NCBI GenBank assembly: GCA_965216945.1
Contig: CBDCGU010000003.1
Span: 2,790,001 to 2,854,000 of the forward strand
Source of the DNA: DATHZQ01 sp965216945
GTDB taxonomy: Bacteria > Actinomycetota > Acidimicrobiia > Spongiisociales > UBA5794
DNA: 64,000 nt
Direction: 5' to 3'
Position numbers and translations under genes: made by a program. Positions 9,396-18,779 of this stretch are shown here, piece by piece. Below the pieces are notes generated by a model. It was given only the letters and a program-made list of their open reading frames with translations, did no database searches and was not told the DNA's origin. The stretch's first letter is position 1, and each line of letters opens with the position of its first letter.

Positions 9396-10079
9396 ATGCC
9401 TGTCTTCGAAATCATCTTGCGGTTGGTGCTTGCCGCAATCTGTAGCGGCTTGATCGGGTTCGAGCGCGAGGCCGCACAAAAGGCAGCGGGTCTGCGCACG
9501 CACACCCTCGTCGGTGTAGGGGCCGCCACCTTCGCCATCATCTCGATCGTGGGGTTTGAGGGCGGCGACGAGAGTCGCGTCGCGGCCCAGGTGGTGACGG
9601 GAATCGGGTTCCTCGGTGCGGGAGCCATCTTCCGCGAAGGCGCAATGGTGACGGGACTCACGACAGCCGCGGGATTGTGGGCCGTTGCCGCGATCGGCCT
9701 GGCGGCAGGCTCAGGGTCCTACCTGGTGGCAGTCATCGGCACCGTTGTCGTGATGCTCGTTCTGCTCGCCCTGCGCGGGGTCGACGCAGCCGTTGCGCGG
9801 CGGCTGGCGAGGCCCCGACCGTCCCTGCGGATCCACCTGGTGAGCGCCAACGCCTTGAGCGGCGTGCTCAAGTTCGTTCGCAAGCTCGATGCCGACGCCA
9901 CCCAGGTCGACTTCCAGCGTGGAAGCGACGACAAGTGTGCCGTCATTGTCGCCGTTGATCCCGACCAGGCCGAGATGATCTCTGAGATGCTCGCGGTTCA
10001 CAAGGGCGTCCAAGAGGTCGAAACGCTCAACGTGCTGTATCGCCCTCCCGGGGAGTCGACTCCCGGACCGGGCGGCTGA
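9396..10079 (+). CDS. MgtC/SapB family membrane protein
   Basis: A 227-residue protein with an N-terminal MgtC domain: LRLVLAAICSGLIGFERE, then AAGLRTHTLVGVGAATFAI and GIGFLGAGAIFREG, followed by membrane helices to about residue 140. The C-terminal part is a soluble ACT-like domain that includes VDFQRGSDDKCAVIVAVDPD. Members are inner-membrane proteins linked to magnesium limitation and, in some bacteria, control of the F-ATP synthase; they are not proven transporters. The ATG is preceded by gaagaaggg. It stands alone between the uptake operon and the glycogen genes. Confidence 0.88.
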   Translation: MPVFEIILRLVLAAICSGLIGFEREAAQKAAGLRTHTLVGVGAATFAIISIVGFEGGDESRVAAQVVTGIGFLGAGAIFREGAMVTGLTTAAGLWAVAAIGLAAGSGSYLVAVIGTVVVMLVLLALRGVDAAVARRLARPRPSLRIHLVSANALSGVLKFVRKLDADATQVDFQRGSDDKCAVIVAVDPDQAEMISEMLAVHKGVQEVETLNVLYRPPGESTPGPGG

Positions 10080-10213
10080 AATCGCCTGCGAGCCGATTCG
10101 TGACACTTCGGTATCTCGCCCAGTCGAGGACTTCGATGCGAGCCGAGGTCCCGGCCTTCACGTGGCGAGACCCTCCGTTCACTTCTGCGCGAGTCCGTAT
10201 CGTGCGAAGTCGT

Positions 10214-10219
10214 TAGGGT
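10214..10219 (+). promoter_or_regulatory. TAnnnT box, probable leaderless promoter of glgB
   Basis: TAGGGT sits seven bases before the GTG start of glgB, the spacing at which transcription would begin at or next to the start codon. No convincing -35 element is visible. The same arrangement recurs at other genes in the window. Confidence 0.45.
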
Positions 10220-10226
10220 CTCACAC

Positions 10227-12077
10227 GTGATCGGTGAGTATGACCGCTGGCTCTTCGAAGAGGGTACGCACGTGGACCTCCACGACGTGCTGGGAGCCCA
10301 CGTGCACTCCGGTGGCACGCGATTTCGGGTCTGGGCGCCCAACGCCCAGCGCGTCACCGTCATCGGTGACTTCAACGGCTGGGACCCCTGGGCCAACGAC
10401 ATGGAGCGGATCGACGCCGGAATCTGGGAGCTCGACATCTCCGGCGTGGGCGTGGGGCAGCGGTACAAGTTCCACATCGAGCGCAACGGGTGGTCCGCCG
10501 ACAAGGCCGACCCGATGGCGTTGCACAGCGAGGTTCCACCCGGCACGGCGTCGGTGACCTGGATCCTGGACTACGAGTGGGGCGACGGCGACTGGATGGC
10601 GGAGCGCGGTGCCCGGCAGACAGCCGACGCACCGATCGCGATCTATGAGCTGCATCTCGGGTCGTGGCACGGACCCACTCGCTACCGCCAGATCGCCGAG
10701 CCGCTGGTCGAGTGGGTGCAACGCCAGGGCTACACCCACGTCGAGCTGCTGCCTCCGATGGAGCATCCCTTCTATGGCTCGTGGGGCTACCAGACGGCGT
10801 CGTACTTCGCACCGACATCGCGCTACGGCGCCCCGCAGGATCTGATGTACCTGATCGACAGCCTGCACCAGGCCGGTATCGGTGTTCTGCTCGACTGGGT
10901 GCCGTCGCACTTCCCGATGGATGGCCACGCCCTGATCCACTTCGACGGAACCCACCTGTACGAGCCCGCCGATTGGCGCATCGGCTATCACCCGGACTGG
11001 GGATCGGCGATCTTCGACTACGGACGTCCCGAGGTTCGGTCCTTCCTCACCTCGAGCGCCAACTTCTGGATCGACCGCTATCACGTAGACGGGCTGCGTG
11101 TCGACGCTGTGGCGTCGATGCTGTACCGCGACTACTCCCGGCAGGAGGGCGAGTGGATCCCCAATGAGTTCGGGGGACGCGAGCATCTGGAGGCCATCGG
11201 GTTCCTCCGGCATCTCAACGAGAGCCTCTACACGCGGCATCCCGGGATCCAGACGATCGCCGAGGAGTCGACGGCGTGGCCCCTGGTCTCTCGCCCGGTG
11301 TCGATGGGTGGACTCGGGTTCGGTTACAAGTGGGACATGGGGTGGATGAACGACACGTTGCGGTACATCGCCCGCGATCCCGTGCACCGCAGGTTCCACC
11401 ACACCGAGCTGACGTTTCGTGCCATGTACGCCGGGCAAGAGAACTTCGTGCTCCCGCTGTCGCACGACGAAGTGGTCCATGGCAAGGGGTCGCTGGTAGG
11501 CAAACAAGTGGGCGACGAGTGGCAGCGCTTCGCCGGTCTGCGTCTGCTCCTCGGTCATCAGTGGACGACACCCGGGAAGAAGCTGCTCTTCATGGGGGGT
11601 GACTTGGCGATGCCCGCCGAGTGGAACCACGACACGGGTCTGCCGTGGCACCTCCTCGACGACCCGCAGCACGCCGGCGTTGCGGGCTGGGTGGCCGATC
11701 TCAACCGGGTCTACCGAGACGAGCCGGCGATGCACAGATCCGACGACAGACCCGACTGGTTCCGCTGGGTCGTCGCCGACGATGCGGCCGCAAGCACGAT
11801 CGCGTTCGTACGGTACGCCGACGGCGCACGCCCGCTGCTCGTGGTGTCGAACTTCACCCCCGAGGTGTGGACGGGGTATCGGTTCGGCGTCCCCCAGGGC
11901 GGTCATTGGGAGGAGCTGCTCAACGGCGACGCCGAGGATTACGGCGGTTCCGGGGTGGGTAACCTCGGCGGCGTGGATGCGCAGGCCATCGAGTCACACG
12001 GATACGACTGGTCGCTGGTCATCGATGTGCCGCCATTGGCCACCGTGATTCTCGCTCCCGCAGCGGAGGCGGAATGA
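10227..12077 (+). CDS. glgB: 1,4-alpha-glucan branching enzyme
   Basis: A 616-residue GH13 enzyme that makes alpha-1,6 branches in glycogen. An N-terminal CBM48 domain contains FRVWAPNAQRVTVIGDFNGW. The catalytic barrel carries the nucleophile in DGLRVDAVASML (Asp293), the acid/base in TIAEESTAWP (Glu346) and the transition-state Asp414 in LSHDEVVHGKGSL. At 616 residues it lacks the extra N1 domain of the long (about 730-residue) GlgB form. No Shine-Dalgarno site precedes the GTG; a leaderless start is likely. The stop overlaps the glgC ATG by four bases, so the pair is coupled. Confidence 0.95.
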   Translation: MIGEYDRWLFEEGTHVDLHDVLGAHVHSGGTRFRVWAPNAQRVTVIGDFNGWDPWANDMERIDAGIWELDISGVGVGQRYKFHIERNGWSADKADPMALHSEVPPGTASVTWILDYEWGDGDWMAERGARQTADAPIAIYELHLGSWHGPTRYRQIAEPLVEWVQRQGYTHVELLPPMEHPFYGSWGYQTASYFAPTSRYGAPQDLMYLIDSLHQAGIGVLLDWVPSHFPMDGHALIHFDGTHLYEPADWRIGYHPDWGSAIFDYGRPEVRSFLTSSANFWIDRYHVDGLRVDAVASMLYRDYSRQEGEWIPNEFGGREHLEAIGFLRHLNESLYTRHPGIQTIAEESTAWPLVSRPVSMGGLGFGYKWDMGWMNDTLRYIARDPVHRRFHHTELTFRAMYAGQENFVLPLSHDEVVHGKGSLVGKQVGDEWQRFAGLRLLLGHQWTTPGKKLLFMGGDLAMPAEWNHDTGLPWHLLDDPQHAGVAGWVADLNRVYRDEPAMHRSDDRPDWFRWVVADDAAASTIAFVRYADGARPLLVVSNFTPEVWTGYRFGVPQGGHWEELLNGDAEDYGGSGVGNLGGVDAQAIESHGYDWSLVIDVPPLATVILAPAAEAE

Positions 12078-13309
12078 CGGGGCGGGTGCGGCCGCATGTG
12101 CTCTCGATGGTGCTGGCAGGGGGCGAGGGCAATCGCCTCATGCCCCTCACGAAGGATCGAGCCAAGCCGGCTGTGCCGTTCGGTGGCCACTACCGCCTCA
12201 TCGACTTCGCTCTCTCCAACCTGGCGAACGGCGGCTACCGCCGTATCGTCGTACTCACGCAGTACAAGAGCCACAGTCTCGACGTGCACCTGTCGCGCAC
12301 ATGGAGGTTGTCGACGCTGCTCGGCAACTACGTCTCTGCCGCCCCCGCCCAGATGCGGGCCGGCAAACGTTGGTTCTTGGGCTCGGCGGATGCGATCTAC
12401 CAGAACCTCAACCTGATCGCAGACGAGCGGCCCGAGTACATCTTCGTGTTCGGAGCCGATCACATCTATCGCATGGATCCGAGCCAGATGCTGGAGCATC
12501 ACATCGACACCGGTGCGGGTGCGACCGTCGCTGCCCACCGGGTGCCGATCGAGGAGGCACATCAATTCGGCGTCATCGAGCGAGGCTCCACCAGCAAGAT
12601 CGAGGCCTTCAAGGAGAAGCCGTCCGATCCCGGGCCGCTTCCCGAAGACCCGACCCAGGCATTCGTGTCGATGGGCAACTATGTGTTCGACGCCGACGTG
12701 CTCGTTGACCTCGTCCAGGAGGACAGCAAGGACGAGGGCTCGCGGCACGACATGGGCGGCGATCTCATTCCCAAGCTCGTCGAAGCAGGGGAAGCGCATG
12801 TCTACGACTTCACGCTCAACGAGGTTCCAGGCGCCACCGAGCGGAGCTCAGGCTATTGGCGCGACGTCGGGACGCTGGATTCCTACTTCGATGCCCACAT
12901 CGATCTCGTCGACATCGATCCGATCTTCAACCTCTACAACCACGAGTGGCCGATCTACACCGATCATCGTTCTCTCGCCCCGGCAAAGATCGTCGCGGCC
13001 GGGCAAGCCGGAGCGGGTGAGGTGCGCGACTCGATCCTCTCCAACGGGGTCATCGTGTCAGGGTCCTACGTCCGGTCCTCGGTGCTCTCACCGCAGGTGC
13101 AGGTCGAAGGGGGTGCCACCGTCGAGCGCTCAGTGTTGCTCAACGGCGTCACCGTCGGCCCCGGTGCGGTGGTGCGGAACGCCATCATCGACAAGAACGT
13201 CCACGTACCGGCCGGCGCGGAGATCGGCGTCGATGCCGATCTCGACACCACCCGCTTCACCGTGTCCGACAATGGCATCGTGGCCATTCCCAAGGGCGAG
13301 GTGATTTGA
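12074..13309 (+). CDS. glgC: glucose-1-phosphate adenylyltransferase
   Basis: A 411-residue ADP-glucose pyrophosphorylase that commits glucose-1-phosphate to glycogen synthesis. The N-terminal nucleotidyltransferase signature is VLAGGEGNRLMPLTKDRAKP, followed by FGGHYRLIDFALSN. The substrate site SGYWRDVGTLDSYFDAH lies near residues 257-273. The C-terminal left-handed beta-helix domain has hexapeptide-like turns such as VSGSYVRSSVLSPQVQVEGG. ATGA overlap with glgB indicates co-translation. It converges on glgA across a repeat-bearing gap. Confidence 0.96.
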   Translation: MTGRVRPHVLSMVLAGGEGNRLMPLTKDRAKPAVPFGGHYRLIDFALSNLANGGYRRIVVLTQYKSHSLDVHLSRTWRLSTLLGNYVSAAPAQMRAGKRWFLGSADAIYQNLNLIADERPEYIFVFGADHIYRMDPSQMLEHHIDTGAGATVAAHRVPIEEAHQFGVIERGSTSKIEAFKEKPSDPGPLPEDPTQAFVSMGNYVFDADVLVDLVQEDSKDEGSRHDMGGDLIPKLVEAGEAHVYDFTLNEVPGATERSSGYWRDVGTLDSYFDAHIDLVDIDPIFNLYNHEWPIYTDHRSLAPAKIVAAGQAGAGEVRDSILSNGVIVSGSYVRSSVLSPQVQVEGGATVERSVLLNGVTVGPGAVVRNAIIDKNVHVPAGAEIGVDADLDTTRFTVSDNGIVAIPKGEVI

Positions 13310-13328
13310 TTTCGCCCGGGGCGGGTTT

Positions 13329-13350
13329 CGCCCGAGGCGGGCCTCGGGCG
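13329..13350 (+). terminator. hairpin downstream of glgC
   Basis: A 9-bp perfect stem, CGCCCGAGG with CCTCGGGCG, encloses a CGGG loop 20 bases after the glgC stop in the convergent glgC/glgA gap. No T-run follows, so it is a candidate terminator or part of the adjacent repeat element. Confidence 0.5.
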
Positions 13351-13360
13351 AGTCTCAGGC

Positions 13361-13462
13361 GTCGGCCCTTCGGGCCGGCTGTCTTTTGCTCGTCGCAGCA
13401 ACGAGTGGCGCAACGAGAGCTGAGGGGGAGGCGCGGAGCTTCCCCCTCAGACTCCCCCTCCT
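13361..13462 (+). repeat. dispersed intergenic hairpin repeat, copy A
   Basis: This approximately 102-bp element is nearly identical to the reverse complement of 18914-19011. It holds a CGGCCC-TTC-GGGCCG hairpin, then GCTCGTCGCAGCAACGAG, then a 10-bp stem at 13420-13429 and 13441-13450 (CTGAGGGGGA and TCCCCCTCAG) around a GCGCGGAGCT loop, and a trailing GACTCCCCCTCC. Only the gap between the converging glgC and glgA genes is occupied. Confidence 0.9.
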
Positions 13463-13529
13463 GCGTCGCTTCGGTTTGGTCGCCGCCCTCAGAGTTCCCC
13501 TCGTGGGTGGCTTCGGGTTGGTCGGCGGT

Positions 13530-14906
13530 TCAGGGAAGCATGGATTCGTAGACGTCGATCTGTGCCGCGGCGGGGGCTCGCCAGGTCCAATCTGTGGTCA
13601 TGCCGCGCTGCTGGATTCCGCGGCGACGTTGTGGAGAGCGCCAGCCGCGTATGGCGCGGTGAAGGGCGTCCAGGAGGGGAAGCGGCTCCGGGGAAGCCGC
13701 CACGAACCCGGTGCCGTGCTCGATGTCGGCGTCAGCGTCGATGACCGTGTCGACGAGGCCGCCGACGCCGGTGACCACCGGGATCGTCCCGTATGCCATC
13801 GCTTGCATCTGTGCCAGGCCGCAGGGTTCGAAGCGGCTCGGCATGAGGAAGAGGTCGGAACCGGCAAAGATGCGATGAGCGAGCGGCTCATCGAAATCAT
13901 TGATGAAGGTGACACGGTTGGGGCGTTCCGCCGCAGCCCACCGGGCACCTTCGGCCAGGCTTCGTTCCCCGGAGCCCAGCAGTACGAGCCTGGCGGGCAG
14001 GCGGTCGAGATATGTGGCCAGGTCGAGAGCGAGGTCGACTCCCTTCTGCCACGTCAGCCGTGTCACCATTCCGATGAGCGGGCTACGTTCGGCCGGCCAG
14101 CCGAGCTCGCCGAGCAGCGCACGCCGGGATGCCGTCTTGCCTGCCAGGTCTTCGGCGCCGTAGGCGGCGACGATGTGATTGTCGACCTGCGGGTTCCACT
14201 CGGCGTCGTCGATTCCGTTGAGGATCCCGATCAAGTCGTCGCTCCTGGCGCGCAGCGCCGCGTCGAGTCCGGCGCCGTTGGCGGGCGCCTGAATCTCGCG
14301 GGCGTAGTTGGGGCTGACGGTGACGACTCGGTCGGCGACGGCGATCGCCCCGGACAGGGGGTTGGTTGTGCCGTACCATTCGAAAGCCTCCGGACGGTGG
14401 GTCATCACATCGAGCCAGCCGAGATGCGTCGCACCTTGGTATGCCAGGTTGTGGATGGTCAGGGCGGAAGGACGGGGTCGTTGTTGGAACCCCAAGGCGG
14501 CGGCTGCGTGCCAGTCGTTGACGTGCAGGACGTCGACTTCGAGCGTCTCCGCCAATCGGGCGACGGCAGCGGCAAACGCCATGAAGCGGAAGTCGTTGTC
14601 GTGCCAGCCACGACCATTGCTGTCCGTGTACGGGTGCGGCCGCTGTATCGCCGGTGTGGCAACCGCGATGAGCTTCACGCCGCGCCCCACCGTGCCGCGG
14701 CGGTAGGTCGTGATCCCCACCCAGGCCGGCATGTCGAGCGGCCGGGGGGCTTCCAGTGCGATGTCGAGGGTCCCGTAGTCGGGGATGGCGACGGTGACCT
14801 CGACTCCGGCATCGTGGAGTGCCTGCGCCATGCCGGCGGCGGCGTACGCCAGCCCTCCAACGCGCACCAGCGGGGTGAGCTCGGACGTCGCAAACAGCAG
14901 CTTCAC
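13530..14906 (-). CDS. glgA: glycogen synthase
   Basis: A 458-residue GT5-family glycosyltransferase that transfers glucose from ADP-glucose to glycogen. It starts GTG with VKLLFATSELTPLVRVGGLA, the GlgA N-terminus; KxGG is changed to RVGG at the usual ADP-binding Lys position. The C-terminal half has PLIGMVTRLTWQKGVD and the FLMPSRFEPCGLAQMQAMAYG donor-binding region. The frame is open upstream but only as an antisense-like shadow of glgX. The start overlaps the glgX stop by four bases (GTGA on the minus strand), so glgX-glgA are coupled. Confidence 0.94.
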   Translation of the reverse strand: MKLLFATSELTPLVRVGGLAYAAAGMAQALHDAGVEVTVAIPDYGTLDIALEAPRPLDMPAWVGITTYRRGTVGRGVKLIAVATPAIQRPHPYTDSNGRGWHDNDFRFMAFAAAVARLAETLEVDVLHVNDWHAAAALGFQQRPRPSALTIHNLAYQGATHLGWLDVMTHRPEAFEWYGTTNPLSGAIAVADRVVTVSPNYAREIQAPANGAGLDAALRARSDDLIGILNGIDDAEWNPQVDNHIVAAYGAEDLAGKTASRRALLGELGWPAERSPLIGMVTRLTWQKGVDLALDLATYLDRLPARLVLLGSGERSLAEGARWAAAERPNRVTFINDFDEPLAHRIFAGSDLFLMPSRFEPCGLAQMQAMAYGTIPVVTGVGGLVDTVIDADADIEHGTGFVAASPEPLPLLDALHRAIRGWRSPQRRRGIQQRGMTTDWTWRAPAAAQIDVYESMLP

Positions 14907-16972
14907 CCCGGACCTCGCTGTTCGAGGACGATGAGCCCGAATCCCGCCACATTCACCACGCTCTCCGCAGCCAGCGGAGCCGGCTCGGCGAGCGGCTGGG
15001 CTGTATCGATCAGTCGAACCCAGCTGGTCGAACCGAGACCGGCGGGCAGTTGGAAGTCGACCGCATCGTGGCCTGAGTTGAAGAGCACGAGCAGGCTGGC
15101 TGCATCTTCGTCGCCGGTCGCCTTCCCGTTGAGGAACATGCCGACCGCGTGCTGTGTCGGCTGCTGCCAGTCGCCGACCGTCATTGCATCGCCGTCCGGT
15201 GCGATCCATGCGATGTCAGGGGTGCCGTCGTGTGCCGGCTGCCCGGTCAGCCACCGGGGGGAACGGAGCACCGGGCTCCGCTTGCGCAGGTCGATCACGC
15301 GGGACACGAACGCAACGAAGTCGTCGGGGGTCCCCCAGTGGTACCACGAAGTCTCATTGTCCTGTGCGTATGCGTTGTTGTTGCCTTTCTGGGTGCGGCC
15401 CAACTCGTCGCCACCGAGGAGCATCGGGACTCCCTGGGACAGCAGCACCGTCGCCACCATGCTGCGTCGCCGCCGGTTGCGTAGCTCGACGACCGAAGGG
15501 TCGTCGCTCGGGCCCTCCACGCCGGTGTTCCACGAGCGGTTGTCGCCGTGACCGTCCGTGTTTCCCTGACCGTTGGCATGGTTGTGCTTCTGCTCGTACG
15601 AGACCAGGTCGGCGAGGGTGTAGCCGTCATGGCTCGTGACGAAGTTGATCGAAGCGGTTGCCGGCCGCCGTCTCGAGAACACATCGGCGCTTCCCGTGAC
15701 CCGTGAGGCAAACTCCCCGAGGGCTCCCTGCTTGGTGCGCCAGAAGTCGCGGACCAGGTCGCGATACCGGTCGTTCCACTCGCGCCACTCGGCGGGGAAT
15801 CCGCCAAGCCGGTAGCCGCCGGGTCCCACGTCCCAAGGCTCGGCGATCAGCTTGACGCGCCCCAACACCGGATCTTGGTGCACCAGCTGGAGGAACGGCG
15901 CACCCGAGTCGAACGCCAGCCGGTGGCGTGCCAGCGTGGAGGCCAGATCGAACCGGAACCCATCAACGTGGTATCGCTCCACCCACAGACGCAGGCTGTC
16001 GGCGATCATGCGCAGAGTGGCTGGGTGGTCGGTGTTGATCGTGTTGCCAACGCCCGCATAATCGAGGTAATGGCGGGGGTCTTCGTCGCTCAGCCGGTAG
16101 TACGCCTGATTGTCGATGCCGCGATGACAGAGGTTCGGTCCGAGATGGTGGGACTCGCCTGTGTGGTTGTACACCACGTCCATGATCACCTCGAGGCCGG
16201 CGGCATGGAGTCGCTTCACCATCGTCTTGAACTCGTCGACCTGCCTTCCTGGAGAGGTCGCGTATTCGTGGTGGGGAGCGAAGTACCCGATGGGCTGGTA
16301 GCCCCAGTGGTTGCGTAGTCCCCTGCGCACCAGGGCGTGGTCGTGAACGAACTGCTGGACAGGCAGCAACTCGACCGCGGTGACGCCCAAACTCAGGAGA
16401 TGTTCGATCACCGGTGGCGATGCCACGCCGAGGTAGGTGCCGCGCTCTGCCTCCGGCACGTCGGGATGGAGCATCGTCAGTGACTTGACGTGGGTCTCGT
16501 AGATGATGGTGTCGGCCCAGGATGTGCCGGGTGAGCGATCGTTCCCCCAATCGAAAGCATGATCCACAACGACACAGCGGGGCATTGCGGATGCGCTGTC
16601 GTGTGGCTCGGGGGCGTCGGGGTCCTGCACGGTGAATCCGTAGACCGCCCGGTCCCACTCGACGTTGCCGTCGATGGCGGCGGCGTAAGGGTCGATCAAC
16701 AGCTTCGCCGGGTTGCACCACATGCCCTTGTCGGGCGCCCACGGGCCGTCCACCCGCAGTCCGTAGCGAGCGCCTGGCCCGACACCCGACAGGTGGCCGT
16801 GGTGCACCGGCCCGCTGCGGTCGGTGAGCCAGTACTGGGTCTCGGCACCGTCGTCGTCGAACACGCACACGGCGATCGACTCGGCGACGTCGGAATGCAC
16901 GGCGAAGTTGGTGCCGGCCCCGTCGTAGGTCGGTCCGAGTGGGTACGGTCGGCCTGGGCTCAGTCGAGTCAT
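14903..16972 (-). CDS. glgX: glycogen debranching enzyme (isoamylase type)
   Basis: A 689-residue GH13 enzyme hydrolysing alpha-1,6 branches of glycogen. An N-terminal CBM48 domain begins RPYPLGPTYDGAGTNFAVHS. Catalytic motifs are DGFRFDLAST (nucleophile near 338), KLIAEPWDVGPGGY (acid/base near 377) and TSHDGYTLADLVSY (Asp near 446). GGDELGRTQKGNNNAYAQDN is diagnostic of GlgX/TreX. It lies upstream of glgA in one operon. With glgB and glgC on the other strand, the window encodes synthesis, branching and debranching. Confidence 0.95.
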   Translation of the reverse strand: MTRLSPGRPYPLGPTYDGAGTNFAVHSDVAESIAVCVFDDDGAETQYWLTDRSGPVHHGHLSGVGPGARYGLRVDGPWAPDKGMWCNPAKLLIDPYAAAIDGNVEWDRAVYGFTVQDPDAPEPHDSASAMPRCVVVDHAFDWGNDRSPGTSWADTIIYETHVKSLTMLHPDVPEAERGTYLGVASPPVIEHLLSLGVTAVELLPVQQFVHDHALVRRGLRNHWGYQPIGYFAPHHEYATSPGRQVDEFKTMVKRLHAAGLEVIMDVVYNHTGESHHLGPNLCHRGIDNQAYYRLSDEDPRHYLDYAGVGNTINTDHPATLRMIADSLRLWVERYHVDGFRFDLASTLARHRLAFDSGAPFLQLVHQDPVLGRVKLIAEPWDVGPGGYRLGGFPAEWREWNDRYRDLVRDFWRTKQGALGEFASRVTGSADVFSRRRPATASINFVTSHDGYTLADLVSYEQKHNHANGQGNTDGHGDNRSWNTGVEGPSDDPSVVELRNRRRRSMVATVLLSQGVPMLLGGDELGRTQKGNNNAYAQDNETSWYHWGTPDDFVAFVSRVIDLRKRSPVLRSPRWLTGQPAHDGTPDIAWIAPDGDAMTVGDWQQPTQHAVGMFLNGKATGDEDAASLLVLFNSGHDAVDFQLPAGLGSTSWVRLIDTAQPLAEPAPLAAESVVNVAGFGLIVLEQRGPG

Positions 16973-16981
16973 CGTTCGGCG

Positions 16982-16987
16982 AGGCTA
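16982..16987 (-). promoter_or_regulatory. TAGCCT box upstream of glgX
   Basis: On the minus strand TAGCCT lies nine bases before the glgX ATG. This is the same hexamer seen before 28965 and 32935, with slightly longer spacing, so it is a weaker candidate for a near-leaderless promoter. Confidence 0.3.
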
Positions 16988-17007
16988 CCCGGCGGCATGT
17001 CGCTCGA

Positions 17008-17451
17008 TCACGCCACAGGCGTGATGTGCACGGTGCCGGTGAACAGGCCGCACACGCGGCCGTCACGTCGGGTGATGGTGATGCGATACGTCCCCAGTGT
17101 GCGTCCGCGGGTGGCCTCCTCTGCGACGGCGGTGAGGACGTCACCGCGACGGGTTGCCGCCGTCAGCACCAGATGCGTGTCGATCGCCACGGCACGATCA
17201 CCCGCCGCGTTAGACGCCAGTGCGAAGGCGCAATCGGCCAACGAGAACATCGCTCCACCGTGCGTCACGGCGTAGAAGTTCTCATGGTCCGGCGACAGCG
17301 GCATCTCGACCACGACCCGCATGGGATCGTCTGCGACGAGTCGCATTCCCAGCTTGGCCGCATAGCGGTCCCGGGCAAACAGCTCCCTGATCCGTCCGGA
17401 GCGGTCCGGCACTAGAACTGAGTTCGGGTCCGCTTGGCCATTCTTCGGCAC
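17008..17451 (-). CDS. PaaI-type hotdog thioesterase
   Basis: A 147-residue hotdog-fold protein of the acyl-CoA thioesterase PaaI group. The active-site helix is AVTHGGAMFSLADCAFALAS, where the catalytic Asp of the family sits in SLAD, and the fold continues with AVAIDTHLVLTAATRRGDVL. Such enzymes hydrolyse aromatic or dead-end CoA thioesters. A purine-rich stretch, taggaggg, precedes the ATG. It is far from the PaaN-like gene at the window start, so a shared pathway is only a suggestion. Confidence 0.85.
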   Translation of the reverse strand: MPKNGQADPNSVLVPDRSGRIRELFARDRYAAKLGMRLVADDPMRVVVEMPLSPDHENFYAVTHGGAMFSLADCAFALASNAAGDRAVAIDTHLVLTAATRRGDVLTAVAEEATRGRTLGTYRITITRRDGRVCGLFTGTVHITPVA

Positions 17452-17496
17452 CCTCCTAGCGTCCTCGGGTGCCTGCCATCATTCGTAGGCACACTT

Positions 17497-18087
17497 CTAC
17501 GGCCGGGTGGTGCGATCGACCAGCTTCCATGCCGCCGGGAGGAGGAGCCCTGCCAGCACGATCTTGAGGAGATCACCGGGGATGAAGGGCACGCTGCCGA
17601 GGGCTGCCGCTTCCGTCCACGGCACGTCGAGGCTCGCAGCCAGCCACGGCACGCCGAGCACGTGGATGAGGACGCTACCCAGCAAGAACGCTGGGATGGC
17701 GGTGATCACGACCCGATCCTGGCGGCGCTCCGCCAATGCACCCACGATCCACGCGGCGACGATGAATCCGACCAGATATCCGCCGGTGGCGCCCTGCACG
17801 ACGGTCCAACCGGATGTTCCACCCGCATAGAAGGGCAACCCGACCGCACCGAGGAGCAGGTACAGACCTTGGCTGGCGGCGCCGGCGGTTGCTCCCAGCG
17901 AAGCTCCTGCCAGGAGCACAGCGAAGGTCTGGCCTGTGATCGGGACTGGGGTGAAAGGCAGCGGGATCACGATCTGGGCGGCGAGCGCCGTCAGCAAGGC
18001 AAACCCGACCACGAGCGCGGTGGTGACCGCAGCCGAGCGGGGTAGGACGGCGCCGCTGAGCACCGGGGAGGGGATCGTCGTCTGCAC
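17497..18087 (-). CDS. bioY: BioY, biotin-specific ECF transporter S component
   Basis: A 196-residue integral membrane protein with about six helices. BioY hallmarks are PLPFTPVPITGQTFAVLLAG near residues 43-62 and GATGGYLVGF near 103. It captures biotin and normally works with an EcfT-EcfA module, which is not encoded here, so the energising module must be shared from elsewhere or the protein acts alone. The GTG start follows a gaggaag site. No biotin biosynthesis gene adjoins. Confidence 0.92.
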   Translation of the reverse strand: MQTTIPSPVLSGAVLPRSAAVTTALVVGFALLTALAAQIVIPLPFTPVPITGQTFAVLLAGASLGATAGAASQGLYLLLGAVGLPFYAGGTSGWTVVQGATGGYLVGFIVAAWIVGALAERRQDRVVITAIPAFLLGSVLIHVLGVPWLAASLDVPWTEAAALGSVPFIPGDLLKIVLAGLLLPAAWKLVDRTTRP

Positions 18088-18121
18088 GGAACTTCCTCTC
18101 GTCTGAAACTCGCCGGGATTC

Positions 18122-18127
18122 TATCGT
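18122..18127 (+). promoter_or_regulatory. TATCGT box, probable leaderless promoter of sortase gene
   Basis: TATCGT ends six bases before the ATG at 18134. There is no Shine-Dalgarno site, so transcription probably starts next to the start codon. Confidence 0.45.
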
Positions 18128-18133
18128 GGCGGC

Positions 18134-18715
18134 ATGCGGGGGACCGAGATGGGACGAATCGCCCGACTGCTGGCGGTGTGGCTGCTGGCCGGATTGCTGT
18201 TTGCACCGGCCGCGGGCGCCCAGCACGACGAAGCACACGCCGAATCCGTGCAGGTGCCGGGACCCTTCACCAGCCGGCAGCCCGTCGACGATCCCGACCA
18301 GGCGACAGGCAGATTGGTCGGTACGATCCGAATCCCATCGATCGACGTGGACGAGATCGTGCGTTCTGGTGTCGCGCTGAGCGTCATCGATCAGGGTCCG
18401 GCACACTGGGTCGGCACCGCCGGAGCCGGCGAGGCCGGCAACGTGGTCATCGCCGGCCATCGCACAACCCACAGCGCACCCTTCCGCCATCTCGACAAGC
18501 TCGAGGCGGGCGACCTCATCTATTTGACCAACTCTTGGGGGTTCGACGTCATGTACCGCGTGACCGAGACGTTCATCGTCGAACCCGATGCGATCTGGAT
18601 CACGTACCCGACGACGCAGCCGACGCTGACGATGTTCGCCTGTCATCCCCTCGGCTCGGTGGCCCAGCGCATCGTCGTCCGCGCCCAACTCGTGGGCGGT
18701 CGTCTCCTCGCGTAG
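18134..18715 (+). CDS. class E-like sortase
   Basis: A 193-residue membrane or secreted transpeptidase that would cut sorting signals and attach surface proteins or link pilins. An N-terminal hydrophobic segment (RIARLLAVWLLAGLLFAPAA) is followed by the sortase beta-barrel. The catalytic triad is visible: His109 in NVVIAGHRTTH, Cys170 in TLTMFACHPLG and Arg179 in AQRIVVRA. An alternative start is ATG 18149. No substrate with an LPxTG-like signal is obvious in the window, so its target is elsewhere. Confidence 0.88.
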   Translation: MRGTEMGRIARLLAVWLLAGLLFAPAAGAQHDEAHAESVQVPGPFTSRQPVDDPDQATGRLVGTIRIPSIDVDEIVRSGVALSVIDQGPAHWVGTAGAGEAGNVVIAGHRTTHSAPFRHLDKLEAGDLIYLTNSWGFDVMYRVTETFIVEPDAIWITYPTTQPTLTMFACHPLGSVAQRIVVRAQLVGGRLLA

Positions 18716-18779
18716 GTTTTCGATCTCGGCGGGCCTCGATCGAGTTTGTGTGGTGCGGCTGCGCCGCGCTGTGTTGTTG